Positions 45,282-56,730 of a DNA stretch of 64,000 nucleotides are shown one piece after another. The stretch lies in the NCBI GenBank assembly GCA_014529385.2, contig CM043945.1, positions 91,651,112-91,715,111 of the forward strand. Reading direction: 5' to 3'. The number at the start of each line of letters is the position of its first letter. Position 1 is the first letter of the stretch. The stretch is from Adiantum capillus-veneris (taxonomy: Eukaryota > Streptophyta > Polypodiopsida > Polypodiales > Pteridaceae). Below the pieces are notes generated by a model. That model did no database searches, had not been told where the DNA came from, and was given only the letters and a program-made list of their open reading frames with translations. The position numbers and the translations under genes are program-made.

Positions 45282-46241
45282 CTATGTGGTCTTGTAACGT
45301 TGGCACTCATCACACCCTTTTGTAAAAAGTGATGCATCCTTAAATAAAGTTGGCCACCAATAGCTTGATTGCAGCACCTTTCTAGCAGTCAGGTCTCCTA
45401 AAAAATTTCCTCCTGCTATGCCCATATGTGCTTCTTGGAAGATATACAAATATTCATCCTCGCGGGCACAACGCCTAACAATATCGTCCTTGCCTAGTCT
45501 ATACAGAGTTCCGGCAATCAAACAATAGGGTTCACATTCTTTTACTAGCCTTCGAGCGATATCCTTATGAAGTTCCTTGGGTGGAAAACCATTAACTAAA
45601 AAGTTAACAATGTTCTCACTCCATTCAGGCATAGTCTCAACTATGAATAGGGAAGTATCGGGTAATTCATCATCAAATCTTGTAGGGGCTTCACCATTGG
45701 GTATGCGAGACAAATGATCAGCCATGACGTGCCTTTTACCGGGTCTCACTACAATCGTGAAGTCAAACTCCATAAGAATTAACAACCATCGTGTGATTCT
45801 TCCTGTGGAGCATGGCTTGTTTACTAGATACAGCAACGCTTGATGATCCACATAAAATACAAACTTGTTTGCCAGAAGGTAGTAGTGAAATTTCTTTACT
45901 GCATAAACCATTGCCAAATCTTCTCGCTCTGTAGTGGTGTAGTTCCTTTCAGCATCGTTCAATTGACGGCTTGCAAAGCTAATGGGATAGTCCAATTTAT
46001 GTTCTCCTGGTTGAGTGAGAACACACCCAATAGCAAAGTTTGATGCATCAATATGCACATGGAAAATGACATCCCAGTTAGGTGTCCTTAAAATCGGAGC
46101 ACTTGCTAGTGTTTTCTTCAATTGTTCATAGGCCTGGTCACACTCTTCAGTCCATTTAAATTCAATGAGAAGCTTGTACAAAGGACGTGCTATCTCAACG
46201 AAAAATAAAATAAACCGTCGATAATAACCCACGTGTCCCAT
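45282..46241 (-). pseudogene. G3 RNase H and integrase zinc-binding region
   Basis: It starts in RT connection sequence (MGHVGYYRRFI, FKWTEECDQAYEQLK). A single gypsy RNase H follows, with HIDASNFAIGCVLTQ, YTTTEREDLAMVYAVKKF, FYVDHQALLYLV and VMADHLSRI (D, E, D, D). The integrase N-terminal zinc region ends the piece (EAHMGIAGGNF, CDECQRYKTT); the second histidine of HHCC is replaced by asparagine. It stops at TAG 45284-45282, in frame with the core. Confidence 0.9.
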
Positions 46242-46247
46242 GAACCT

Positions 46248-47263
46248 TTAAACTCCCTTGTAATTGGTTGGTGGTGGTAACTCTAGAATCACTTTAATTT
46301 TGCTCTCATCGGTTGAGATACCATTCTTAGATACTATATGCCCTAAAATAACTCCATACTTGACCCAAAATTGGCATTTGAATGGGTTCAATGAAATACG
46401 ATATAACCTACACTTTTCAAACACCTTCCGCAAACATGATAGATGTTCTTTCCAAGAAGAGTAAACACAAAGGTCGTCTAAGAAAGCTTCACAAAACTCT
46501 CTCAAATATTCTTTAAAAGCAGTATTTATTAATTGTTGGAATGTAGCAGGGGCATTTGTTAAGCCAAAAGCCATCACACGAAATGCAAACATGCCAAATT
46601 CTGTGATGAAGGCAGTTTTAGCTTGGTCCTCTAGCGCTATCGTGATTTGGTTGTAGCCTGAGTACACATCTAGAAAGCTATAAGCTTCCTTGCCTGCAAC
46701 TCTTTCGAGTACATGTTCAGAATATGGTAGGGGTAATGGTCTCTTCTAGTAGCTGCATTAACTTTTTTGAGGTCCATGCACACCCTGAGTTTCCCATTCT
46801 TTTTTGGCACGATAACTATTGGAGACACCCATTCAGAGTGTTCAATAGGATATATGAACCCACATTTGATAAGCTTTTCTAGTTCTTCTTGAATGATCTT
46901 TGCGTACTTAGGATTCATCGGGTAGGGTCTTTGTTGTATGGGCTTCGCAGTGCTAATCATAGGGATTGTATGTTGGACCACAGAAGGTGGAACACCTTTC
47001 ATATCATGGTATGTCCAAGCGAATATGTCCTTGAATTCCTTGAGAAGCTCTTTGAGGACCGCCTCTTCAACTTCTGTGAGGTCTTGGGCAATAAAAACAG
47101 GTTTTGATTCTTCACCAGGGTCGGCTAATTCTATTTCTTTAACTATTGCCGGCCCATCATAGATTCCATTATTCCCATCGATAGGTATTCTTTGGGCTTT
47201 TGTGTACACAACCTTTGCTTCCCCCGTGGTGTAAGATTTGAAATGTTCTGGTGCACGATGCAA
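46248..47263 (-). pseudogene. G3 reverse transcriptase
   Basis: The first frame (47263-46670) has LKEFKDIFAWTYHDMKGVPP, WVSPIVIVPKKNGKLRVCMD and KKVNAATRRDHYP. The second (46667-46248) has TAFITEFGMFAFRVMAFGL, TNAPATFQQL, the catalytic FLDDLCVYS and VILGHIVSKNGIS. A one-base shift near 46670-46730 joins them. A TAA at 46250-46248 ends the piece, with the RNase H segment following in the same frame. Confidence 0.92.
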
Positions 47264-47290
47264 GTCTATGGATTCTGGTTGTGCTTTGGT

Positions 47291-47872
47291 CTATGCTTCC
47301 ATTTCTGCTTTCTTGTGTTGTCGAGCTAACTCTTGGTTTTGACGCCTCCTTGCAGTGCGGCTCAACTTTGGCTTGTCTATGATCTCTAATTGGGCTATGC
47401 CATGGGGTCGTGGTCTACACCACATAACATTTTGGAGATATTCACCCCAATCGTCTACCAATTTACGATGAGCATCACATGCTCCTATATAACTGAGCCA
47501 TTCTGCTGAGGATCTCTTCTTTTTTATCCTAGCACGTACATTGACTCGATATCGACGCCTCTTAAAGTTTTTCTTTTTCTTATTTGAGACCTGATTTTGA
47601 TTTGCATTTAGATCTGGCTCACTAATGGAGTCCTCGTTGGTGTCCTCTTCACTCTCGGAGGAGCTATCATCGGTTGATGTGCTCGGTCCTTCCGAATGTT
47701 TTGACTCTGAACTTGCTCCACTCTCTAATTCATGAGATTCAGAATCCGTTTCACTCTGGGAGTCAGTGTCTGAGTCGTGTTGGTCAAAGTCTTCTATTGA
47801 GCTATCGGTGTCACTGTCAGATTGGTCTACAATTGCCTTGCCCTTAGAAGATGCATGTATGGCACTTATCAT
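47291..47872 (-). pseudogene. G3 acidic-then-basic linker between protease and RT
   Basis: Residues about 15-90 are a long serine/aspartate/glutamate run (SDSDTDSSIEDFDQHDSDTD and similar). They are followed at once by a lysine/arginine stretch (KKKKNFKRRRYRVNVRARIK), then an aromatic-containing segment (WLSYIGACDAHRKLVDDWGEY). I know no domain for it. The frame is the same as protease and RT, separated only by TAG codons (47920-47918, 47293-47291). Confidence 0.6.
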
Positions 47873-47917
47873 GTTCAGAGGTGCAATTTGTGGTACCTCT
47901 TCCCCCTCTGGTGTGAC

Positions 47918-48628
47918 CTAAGTGGTTCCTCTATTTCCCCAGGTATCTATGGTTGCAGCTAGGTGTACCCAGTCTACGTTGTCTGATTCCGTCATACCCG
48001 GTAACACATCCATGTAAGGAGAATCTTGGCCAATTTCTGTATCCTTCTTACAAGTGTAACAATATTGTAGTGGGGCCGAGTGAACTGTGGTGTCAGAGCG
48101 ATGATCAATAATGGTTTTACTCCCTAAGGGGTGTACCTTACCAGTCACCAAATCCACTCTAAGGACAGAGTTTTGGAATTGCAAATAGACATGATTTTTA
48201 GACCAATCATGAACCATTTGTGCTTCCCTCATGAATGGTTGTCCTAAAATCATTTCATATGACATGAGGTGTTTAGAGAAATCCATTACAATGAACGTAT
48301 GTCGTACCTTGTGTCCTAGAACTTTGATCTTAAGATCCTTGAGCATCCCCATAGGTTTGGCTATGGTACCATTTGCCATCTTTACCACAATGCTAGTAAC
48401 ACTGAGACGGGGTTTTCCCATGGATTCCCAACAATCTTTTGTAACGATGCTAACTCCCGCACCACCATCAAGAATTCCCTTTATAGTTAATCCCTTGGTA
48501 GTGATGGGTAGGGTTGCATTAGACTCGTCGCCTTCAAAATACTGCCCTAATTCGTTAATGGGTACCTCGATCACAGACTCGTGTCCATCTAAGTCAAGTG
48601 ATTGCACATGATTTTCCTCATCAATCAT
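47918..48628 (-). pseudogene. G3 first aspartic protease
   Basis: The retropepsin domain sits in its usual place between gag and RT. The active-site region is IKGILDGGAGVSIVTKDCW (DGG variant), followed by VVKMANGTIAKPMGML, HTFIVMDFSKHLMSYEMILG and QPFMREAQMVHDW. It would cleave the gag-pol polyprotein. A cysteine pair (YCYTCKKDTEIG) follows downstream. It ends at TAG 47920-47918 and is in frame with both neighbours. Confidence 0.85.
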
Positions 48629-48658
48629 AATCGAGTCAGGCCTATTTGGTTGCGCAAA

Positions 48659-49996
48659 CTACGGTAATCCCATTCGTAGCTCTCCGTTAAGGAATGCTCG
48701 AAGTGCAAGGAATAACTCAGGATCTCCATACAGCTTTGCTATGATCGTGGTTCGGACCTCAGAAGACATGAAGTCCACTAGTTTGGCAACATTCATTGGC
48801 ATTTTGCAGGGTGTAGGTCCTTGACTAGGAACTGGTGAGGATGGAATCTCATATTCCTCAATGGGATCAGGTATTCCTTCATTAAACATCCTTTCCAACA
48901 AGAAGGGTGTATGCTCACTTTTTGATGTCCCGTCCTCACTCCCTTCTTGGATGATACTAGATATGGCTGACGGTCTATGGTTCATGTGGGGTGGATGAAC
49001 TTGCGTGGGAAACACTGTGTCATGAATTTTGATATGCATGGGTTCTGGTTCTAGTTTCCTTTGAGTCTCCTCCACTAAACCTCTTAGATGTTTCACCTGC
49101 TCAATCTCGTCTACTGGGTTTGGGTACGTCCCAATCTTCTTTTTACGATTCTTCCCTTTTTGCCCCTGCGGTTTATCTTGGGGGTCTTGGATTGGATTTG
49201 GAAACACTTGAGGTGTTTTCAGAGGCTCTTTATGGTTTTCTCTTATAATTCGGTTTTCATTTGGTTCCATGTTACGGTTTTCTTTGTCGGTCTTTCCCTT
49301 TGTGGTATTGGTTCTAGTCTCCATTGTCTCGATTGAATCTGAATCATCCTCGAGGTCATTCATATACACGGGGTCATCTCCTGTTCCTATGTTTGTTTTG
49401 GAACTTGGCTTTGAATTTCTCATATTCTGCGACCTCTTCCTTCGTGTCTTCTTTTTCTTTGCTTGGATAACTGACGCGGTATCTCTCTCTTCGAGGATAT
49501 GGCCTGGCCCTTGAAGCATGGACCATGTAATCGCATAAGCAGGTGCGACGGGTGGTATTGGCGATGTCACACTAGCAATTTCGACCAAATTTAGGGGTGT
49601 GATTTTAGGCGCATTTGGGTTATAGGGGCATTGGGCAATCAAGTGATCTATGCCACAACGATTACATGTGAGTATTGGCATTGCAGACGTGCTCCCTTGA
49701 TTCATTTGCATCTATGCAGCATTCTTTTGCAACCTAATAGGGCACTCCGTTGCCCGATGTGGTCCACCACAATCGTAGCGTTGAAGAGGTGGCCTCCTAG
49801 CATGGGTGTTGATATTTTGACCTCTGGATGCGAGAGCAGCAGCTTGATAAACCGGCTTGACTTGTCCCCAACAATCTTCCATGTAGTATATAGGACACTC
49901 TTCCAATGTATCAAGTCCATAGGCAATACTAGTGTTTATTTCCTTCTCACAGCCATATGCATAAGCATTAGATGGCTCGCTATGCACTTGGTTCAT
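48659..49996 (-). pseudogene. G3 gag C-terminal region with extra cysteine motifs
   Basis: Frames 49996-49712 and 49711-48659 are in one register, split by TAG. They hold cysteine motifs such as CNRCGIDHLIAQCPYNP (CX2CX4HX4C) and RYDCGGPHRATECPIRL (last part of a knuckle). A long lysine/proline-rich segment follows. Together with the two knuckles upstream this gives an unusually long nucleocapsid region. Confidence 0.72.
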
Positions 49997-50020
49997 AGGG
50001 GCGACTCTTGGATGCGGGGG

Positions 50021-50944
50021 CTACGGTCCTAGCACAGGAGGTGGTAGCGGTGTAGCTTGTACAACATTTTGAGATCTAGGAACCATGTGTTGCGGTAGTT
50101 GCTCAACAGGTGGAGCAGGCATCAATACAGGAGCTCGAGGTGCATCCGTCCAGGCTACAGGTGGTCTATTTTCCATCATACGTTTGATCATTAAACAATC
50201 CTTAGCTTGGTGACCATACCTACCACATGCATTGCAAGTTCCATTAAATTTTACTCTAAACGTAGGGCACTCACTAGTGCTATGTGGACCTAAGCAAATG
50301 GAACACCATTGTTGCTCCCTTCTTGGATACATGTGACTATTTTGAGGGGGTCGATTATCCTTAAGAGACTCTTGGATTGCCTTGGTGAGGTCTGTGAAGA
50401 ATGTCTCAAATACCTTTGGCTCATTGGCAATGGGCTTTGCAGTCATGGGCTCATACTCAATGGCTTGTGAGCTAGTGGATCTCGTGTCAGTAGACACCCT
50501 CATGCCTGCTATCATCAAGTTGTCCTCTAATTGGATTGCATTGGCAGTGACATCTTCCCAGGTTGTGATACCTCTAATCGCTAGTCCATTATAGATTCCT
50601 TCATTCCTCAACCCTCGGATGAATCGATCAAGCAGTTGGTTATTGTTGAAGCGTTCATTTACAGGGCCGCGAGAGTTTAAGTGCTTTAGACGACTAATGA
50701 AGTCCCTTACTGACTCTCCTTCCTTACGTTCGGCCTTCTGTAGCTGAGATGCTACACCCCAAAGCACACCTTCTCGTATGTACTCCTTTAGAAACAACCT
50801 TCGAAGGGTAGGGTAGATTGTTTTCTCGTCCACCCTTAGGGTTCTATACCAATCTCCAGCCTTCCCACTTAATGTCAAGCTTAAGGCATTGCACTTATGT
50901 AGTTCGTTGCGTTCCCCTAAGGAATCACATACTTGTTCAAACAC
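50021..50944 (-). pseudogene. G3 gag capsid domain and zinc knuckles
   Basis: The capsid-like part has LSLTLSGKAGDWYRTLRVDE, FLKEYIREGVLWGVASQLQK and RKEGESVRDFISRLKHLNSR, the W...L and F......F.L pattern of plant gypsy gag. Two knuckles follow: CSICLGPHSTSECPTF and CNACGRYGHQAKDCLMI, both CX2CX4HX4C. A shift near 50990 separates it from the N-terminal frame. It ends at TAG 50023-50021. Confidence 0.88.
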
Positions 50945-52359
50945 TTGAATGTGTTTTCTAGCATCTTCGTCCCCATTGAATTTTTGCGTGAGTTTGCAAT
51001 TTGTACTGCCTTACTTCTAGGCTCTCTATCAGATGCATGACGCATATTTTCCGCGATAGATCGACCTATGGTTTGAGCAAACGCTGCCAAGTCACCTATG
51101 TGAGGAGGCAGGGCCGGTGGAGGTACTCTTGGAATCATATGTGGGAGAGGGACGGGTACCGGTCTTGGCATATGTGTGGATGATGCAGGATATGGAGCAT
51201 AACCGGGCATAGGTCCACTCGGATAAGGGCTAGGGAGCGGCACTCGAGGAGCATAAACAAGTGGTACAATTGGAGGTGTGGGGGCCATGTGTGCATAAGG
51301 GGCTAGAGGCACATACGGTCCAGGCCCCATATTAGGTACTACGACACTAGGTAGTGGCGCTGCGCTAACCGTAGATGTCATCGGTACATTCTCTGTCAGG
51401 ATTATCCCTGGAGTGAGCACTGTGTTTTCCTTAATAGAGGGTTGAGCCAAGTTAGGGAAGCTAAAGTTGTCGCTCGGAGGCTCAGATTGAATAGAGACCC
51501 CAGGTGAAATGACGTAAGATGGGTCCATGGGGCTCATTAGAGGAGTCTCCATTTGTGATAGAGTAGGCTGTTGAGCCTTGCTCGTATCCAGAAATCTCAT
51601 GGGGCCAGTTGAGAGTATATTTACCCCTCGGTTTTGCCTTTCTGATTGAATAACGCCATGGATAACATTACAGATCATTTTCTGTTGATCTTCGATGCTC
51701 GTGGCACTAGAGGTGGATTGTACAATCTCTATCCATCCTACATGGTAGGCGTGGCCAGAGTGTAGATCCGTTAACACCTCAGTGTGGAGTTCGTATGTCC
51801 AATGATCATTAATGAACAATCCTTCTAGAGTCGACGTGTTAACGGTTTCTTTTGAGGTAGAAGCAATGTTTCTCCCCGTGGTTTTACTTGTCACCAACGG
51901 TACTCTAGAGGGAACTTCTGAAGGCGGCAGCTCAACAGGGCCTTCTTGGTAAGAAGTTGGCAGGATATCCACATGGACACTCTTTGGTGGTGTGGGGTCC
52001 ACGTGCGATGTGAAAGGAGAGTCCACTTCCCCACCCCCTTCGTGTGCTTCATTTGCATCAGGTTTCGAGCGAGTAGCTCTACCTAATGTTTCCATGAAAC
52101 GGCTAAACATACTAGTACTAGGCTGTGGAGCTTCGGGAGGTGCATGGCCTTCTCTCTCAGTGTTTTGGGTAGGGTATGCTTCCATGATCTCTGAGTCGGA
52201 GGAGGAATCACTAGCGGCTATTTTAGGGTCTTGGGTGGTGCTACCTTGTGTCCCCGCTGAGGGTCTAGAGCCTATCGTGGATGGGTAATGGGTGTCCGTA
52301 TGAACAGAGGCACCCTCAATATGCTCGTGTTCTAGCACTCGCCCAGAGCGTAAGTGCAT
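50917..52359 (-). pseudogene. G3 gag N-terminal region
   Basis: The frame begins MHLRSGRVLEHEHIEG, a start pattern seen also in G2 (MNLKSGRVLGNQ). It is proline/serine/threonine-rich for about 450 residues (for example PLAPYAHMAPTPPIVPLVYA), then enters GDEDARK-type capsid sequence in the next frame. I see no enzyme domain. Confidence 0.75.
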
Positions 52360-53069
52360 GTGCTTTTGATACCCTCACGTGTCAAAAAGCTGCTCTAAGA
52401 GGCCTTGTGACTAGTTTTTTGCGTGTTTTTTGTTTGTTTTTTTGCTAGATTTTTTAGAGCGTGTCGTGGAATGGGCCGTGTGATAGCTCGAAATGAGCGT
52501 ATCGCTAGGAGGGACGCGCTGTGCTTTACAGCCCACCGTTTGGTTCTATTTTGCTCCAGAAAAGCCCGAAACTAAAATTTTATTTTTTTTTAAACTAAAA
52601 TTTTTTATTTTTTATTTTTTATTTGGATATTATTTGGTACGCGTTTTGGTGCCCGTTGACCTCACCTAACTATTTATTGTCCCACCTACCTACTGACCTG
52701 CTAATCAGTGGTTCACCTAATTACTAACCTACTTAATTAACTAACTGTGCACCTAGCTGTGCACAAACCAGAAAACACAGAAAAAGCAAAAAATTGAAAC
52801 TTGACAGAACTGTGCAGTGCAAACCAGAAAATACAAAAAACGCAGAAACGCAAGAAATGCTAACTGTGTAAGCTGAAAGTTGAGCTTAATAGAACTAACA
52901 AAACAAAGCTTAACAGAACACAGAAAACTTGAATGCAGTCAACAACATTGTGTCTTTCTCTACTGTTTTTGCATAACAACAATGATCAAACTTAAGCCGC
53001 GCCTTTCTTACATAAAAAATAGCTTCAATACAATTTACAGGTCGCCATTGGAGCTTCACGCGCAGCAGC
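52360..53069 (-). other. G3 untranslated leader
   Basis: This is an AT-rich leader between the primer site and gag, with T/A runs at 52577-52625. No gene or RNA structure that I can support. Confidence 0.6.
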
Positions 53070-53087
53070 TCCCCGGCAACGGCACCA
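53070..53087 (-). other. G3 primer-binding site (tRNA-Asp type)
   Basis: The minus strand reads TGGTGCCGTTGCCGGGGA four bases after the LTR end. This is one substitution from the TGGCGCCGTTGCCGGGGA site known in plant gypsy elements, complementary to aspartate tRNA. Confidence 0.88.
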
Positions 53088-53091
53088 AAAA

Positions 53092-53646
53092 TGTCAAGGC
53101 TAGGGACTTGCTACGCGCCGTATGCGAGCCACAAAGGCTCCTAGCACACGGTCATACAATAGACAAGCTCACAAGGAAGAATGGTATGTCACTCACCTTC
53201 CTGCGTAGTTGCGAATGAAGGATTCCCGCGCCGCGAAGAAGAGGGAGACGCCGCTACGCCGCGCTCAACCGCCTCGCCGCCGTTGTGCGTCGCAATGCTC
53301 GATCACACACACACACTCTCACACACTCTCTCTCTCTCTCACACACACATACACACACACACAAGGAGATGGTGAAGGAGAAGGTGGAGATGGAGCAGGA
53401 GCAGCTTCGATTGCACAATGAGAGAATGAGTAAAAATTAGGTTTAGTGGCTTTTATATGAGCTCACCCCATTCACACTTGGGCGTCCATACTTAGCCAAC
53501 TAACTCCTTGGATATTCCAGTTAGAGTGCGCCTGTCATCGGCGATCCCCTTACCCTATTCCTATTGGTCCGACAAGCCCGGTACGTGACTCTAAATAATA
53601 CAACGTTTATAGATCATAGGGTGTCCGTGTGTCGTGAGGGTTAACA
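53092..53646 (-). repeat. G3 5' LTR
   Basis: The 555-bp copy of 40406-40980 lies next to the primer site, which fixes it as the 5' LTR. The CA/CT microsatellite is shorter and more interrupted (53304-53365). The two LTRs differ at scattered single bases outside it. Confidence 0.93.
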
Positions 53647-53652
53647 TTAATG

Positions 53653-55810
53653 TGTGACTTTTTGCAAAATTATCTAATAATGCCCTTATAATTTATCATC
53701 AAGGGAAAATTCACTGATAATATCTTTTCGATGAGTGTAAATAGTGTATGTACTATTAGAAAATTATAAAAAAATAGTCCTTTTTGGTTATTTTTCATCA
53801 ATTTTCTTGATATTGAGACTTAAAAATGAGAAATCCAACAAAAAACAGTAAAGCTGTATTTTTCAATGGATTTTCTTAATTATTGGATTTTCACTTTGCT
53901 TTTCTAGCGCATTTTGTTTTATTTTTATTTTTTCAAACAAGTCAAAAATTAATAATAAATAGGAAAGAAACTCAGATGGAAAAACGGAAGAGACAGTGGT
54001 GACTAGAAACATAAGGCGGACAAGCACAAAAATTTTCAATGAAATCAAAAGATGGAAGCGGGAAGCCTAAATTAGGCGGTCAGACCTACTTTCACAAAAT
54101 TCTTGCAGAATGAGCTACAAGAATTCGACCGGGAAAATTTTTGAGTTTAACATAGATTTCACGGCTTAGTAGGACTAACGGGGGAATCTGGGGAAAAATG
54201 GTTCGGAAAGTCCGGGTATAGATATCCCAGGTAGGCTAAAACAACCTCATTTCCACTTGTCACCTTCGCAGAGAGAGCTTTTCGACCTCTTTCGCGCGCA
54301 TACTTTTCGGAGTCTACAGTTGCCCGTTTTCAGTGCCATCTCACACGAGACATGAAGGGTAAGTTCTTTACTCATCAATGATCCATTTTGTACAGTGGGT
54401 ATCTAGTCTAAGCCCCTAGAAAAAACCCTAGAATCCGAGTAGTGCACGAAGACCTACGACCAAACACTGACCATAGCGGCCTATTAGCTCGACCAAATCA
54501 AATGGGATTTGAATTGTAGCATACTCTAACATAATAGAACCTTTCTATATTATCAGTTGACCATTCGGCAGGGGTCAAGGGGGTCCCCAGTATAAAAGCT
54601 AGGTTTTTGGCAGATACAAAAATTTGGTTCTGACTCCATAGACAGCTTCCCTACGAGGTTTATATCCATTGTGATTGGTTTTGTGAAATCAATCAAGCAA
54701 ATCCCTCAAAAAACAGAAAACGGCTAAAAGGTTAGAAAGCGTCAAATTTGACATATGAGGTCAAACTGACTCCAAGTGAGCCAGATTTGGATGAGTTGCT
54801 TCACGACTATGTTGCGGACAAGTTCAAAGCCTCACAAGTGACAAACTAACTCAACAAGCAGTGTAGTCATAGAAATCGGTGATTTCAGAGTCGACAAAGC
54901 ACAAAGTGATACCGACAAGACCAGACTTGACCAAATTTAATTTAGGACTTGTTTTAGGTATATAGAATGTGTTTAGGTCAATATTTTTAAGTTTTTGCAA
55001 GAAAAATTATGACTGCTGTCAATAATCGCGATTATTTATCAGTGCACTATTTTTTCTTGAAAATTGTATCATCACCTCACATATCATGTGTACACACCTT
55101 TTACATACCAAAAATCAAGTATGAGCCAAAATGAGCACCTATGACTTGGAAAATTGCCAAAAAAACGCAAAGAAGTGTTTGCAAGCCAAATTTTGAGTTA
55201 TGAACCACATTTTTTGATCCAAATCACCTCATGTCACATACACAGAGTCTATACAATGCTTGGAGCCAATTTGTACCAAACAATGTTGATTTTGGTAGAA
55301 AAGCTAATAATCGCGATTATTTACTTTCTAGCCAAAATAGGGGAATTTTCTATTTTGCCATCATACATCCAAAGTACATGATGTGGTTAAGCTCCCTAGC
55401 CAATTTTGAACCAATTTGGAGCTCAAATTCTCAAATTTCTTTTATATCTATTGTTTGAGAGACCTAAAGCCAAAATCTGGTACCATTTTCACCCTATGCA
55501 TCCAAATGAGCCCATAATGCACTCAGAGCATATAATTGGTATATACTTCAAGTCTGTGATGCCAAGTTTGCAAAAAGTTGAAGAAACTACTCAGCTATAA
55601 ATAATCGCGATTATTTACTTTGGTTACAAATTTTTGTTTGAACTTTACAATTTTGTTCCTTGCATGTTTTTATGCATCTATGCTTGTTCAAAAATTGATT
55701 TGAAGCAAATTGGACCAAAATAGTCAACATTTTAGACTAAAGGATATTTTGGAGAAAAATCTATCAAATCTGCTAACTTTGACACTCTATTCATTGAACA
55801 AGAGCCATTG
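53653..55810 (+). repeat. Block B: 2.1-kb palindrome-bearing repeat after G2
   Basis: It begins TGTGACTTTTTGC next to the G2 purine-tract region (now split by G3) and is an inverted copy of 60393-62501 over its full length. Palindromes related to TAAATAATCGCGATTATTTA occur at 55019, 55304 and 55598 (spacing 285 and 294 bp). A plus-strand TATAAAAG lies at 54591-54598. It could be the G2 3' LTR (TG start, purine tract before it, TATA box), or a 3' untranslated block made of inverted leader repeats. No gene is visible in it. Confidence 0.7.
54591..54598 (+). promoter_or_regulatory. TATA-like box in block B
   Basis: TATAAAAG preceded by GGGGTCCCCAG would fit a promoter directed rightwards. The inverted copy has lost it (mutated near 61570). 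Confidence 0.4.
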
Positions 55811-56226
55811 TGGGATACATGTCTAACCTCACTATCCTATCTTATTGCAATATTAGCGAGAACCACGATTAATTTGTCAAACCATGGGACGAAGCTAACT
55901 CGACTAGTGCATAGAGGCTACCAGAGGTTGTCAATCTCTCAGAAAACAACTAACAACTTGCATATAACTCAAGCTACACTCAACTGAGTGAAATCACCAA
56001 AAGCCAATCGGTCATCGGTAAACAAATCACATCCTTTACAACATCAAATGTCATCCAAATGTAACAAAACTTCTAAGACAAGTTTATAAGACCTAAGCAC
56101 ACATGCTTATGGTCTCAAGTCCCACTTTAGGTCAAGTTCCAAAATCGTGATTATTAACAACAGTGGATTTTTGACCTAGTCATTTTCGACCCAAAATGCA
56201 TCCAAATGCTTAGCAATGATGCCCTA
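55811..56226 (-). repeat. Inverted LTR copy (same LTR as 28784-29180)
   Basis: Read on the minus strand it starts TAGGGCATCATTGC and ends CATGTATCCCA, matching the G2 5' LTR along its length (for example AAGTTGTTAGTTGTTTTC). The first dinucleotide is TA instead of TG. Neither a primer site nor a purine tract adjoins it, and its two flanks do not form a matching 5-bp duplication. Confidence 0.75.
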
Positions 56227-56730
56227 ATACCCGATATATTCTTAGTTTTCGATTTAAAAGTATAAATTTCTAGTTATGATGAAATTAGGCCGTGGGTTCG
56301 ACGACGCCAAAAGCTACAAAATACTGTGAACTGCTTACATCAATGCGTAGAGCTCTTACTTGCGGTTGTAATGCAACAAACGCAATCGCAATGTGACAAC
56401 CACAGAGGGAGTCGGAAGCGCGAGAAGGAGATAAGTGAGCGTCGTTAGCTCACGCTATGTATTTCTTATCCATAAACTTATAGAAAACTTACAAAAATTG
56501 GCTTTTTTACCTTAGCCAAGGCTTTTGGGTGGTCAAAACTAATAATTTGGAGTTCTACCAAAGCTGGGTAATGACTGGCTGATACAATCTGGAAGCTTGT
56601 AGCCCCGGCTCATTAATTACAGAGTTTATCCGAGAAAATAGGAGTTACAATATTCCCAATTTATCAAAATAATAAATGTTTTACAAAGAGAACTCCGAAA
56701 AATGATGTCCGTGTTAGCTTGCTACTAACA
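56227..56730 (-). repeat. Probable 3' LTR of a gag-only element
   Basis: On the minus strand TGTTAGTAGCAAGC starts at 56730, immediately after the purine run CGAGGAGGGGGGAA (plus 56731-56744). A polypurine tract followed by TG is the hallmark of a 3' LTR start. The LTR's end was not identified, and no matching 5' LTR is present near 60392. Confidence 0.5.

Larger units (their letters stand above)
40406..53646 (-). mobile_element. G3: Ty3/gypsy element with post-integrase protease
   Basis: A complete minus-strand element lies between LTRs 40406-40980 and 53092-53646. Flanking 5-mers are TTAAC (40401-40405) and TTAAT (53647-53651); the G4 homologue has TTAAC, so one copy has mutated. It has a tRNA-Asp-like primer site, a purine tract, and gag, protease, RT, a single RNase H and integrase. 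A second protease-like domain, a basic tail and an acidic small ORF follow. The coding strand uses one frame from 50944 to 46670 with only in-frame TAG stops, then a second frame from 46667 to 43920. Confidence 0.93.
28784..56226 (+). mobile_element. G2: Ty3/gypsy-like element, split by G3; right boundary unsettled
   Basis: The plus-strand element opens with a 397-bp LTR (28784-29180) and a tRNA-Asp-like primer site. It then has a palindrome-repeat leader, gag, protease, RT, RNase H, integrase, a second protease-like domain, a tail and a purine tract (40379-40395). G3 is inserted at 40406. Beyond G3, from 53653, lies a palindrome-bearing 2.1-kb block, then at 55811-56226 an inverted, not direct, copy of the LTR. 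A normal 3' LTR in direct orientation was not found. Gag and pol are broken many times by frameshifts and stops. Confidence 0.75.

Noticed and set aside
55811-56226. Solo LTR
   Set aside because: A solo LTR should have matching 5-bp flanks; here the left flank is CATTG and the right ATACC.
56290-56315. Primer-binding site (minus TTTTGGCGTCGTCGAACCC) inside the probable LTR
   Set aside because: Its TTCGA lies too close to the CCA end to match a tRNA T-loop, and no leader or gag follows it in the expected direction.
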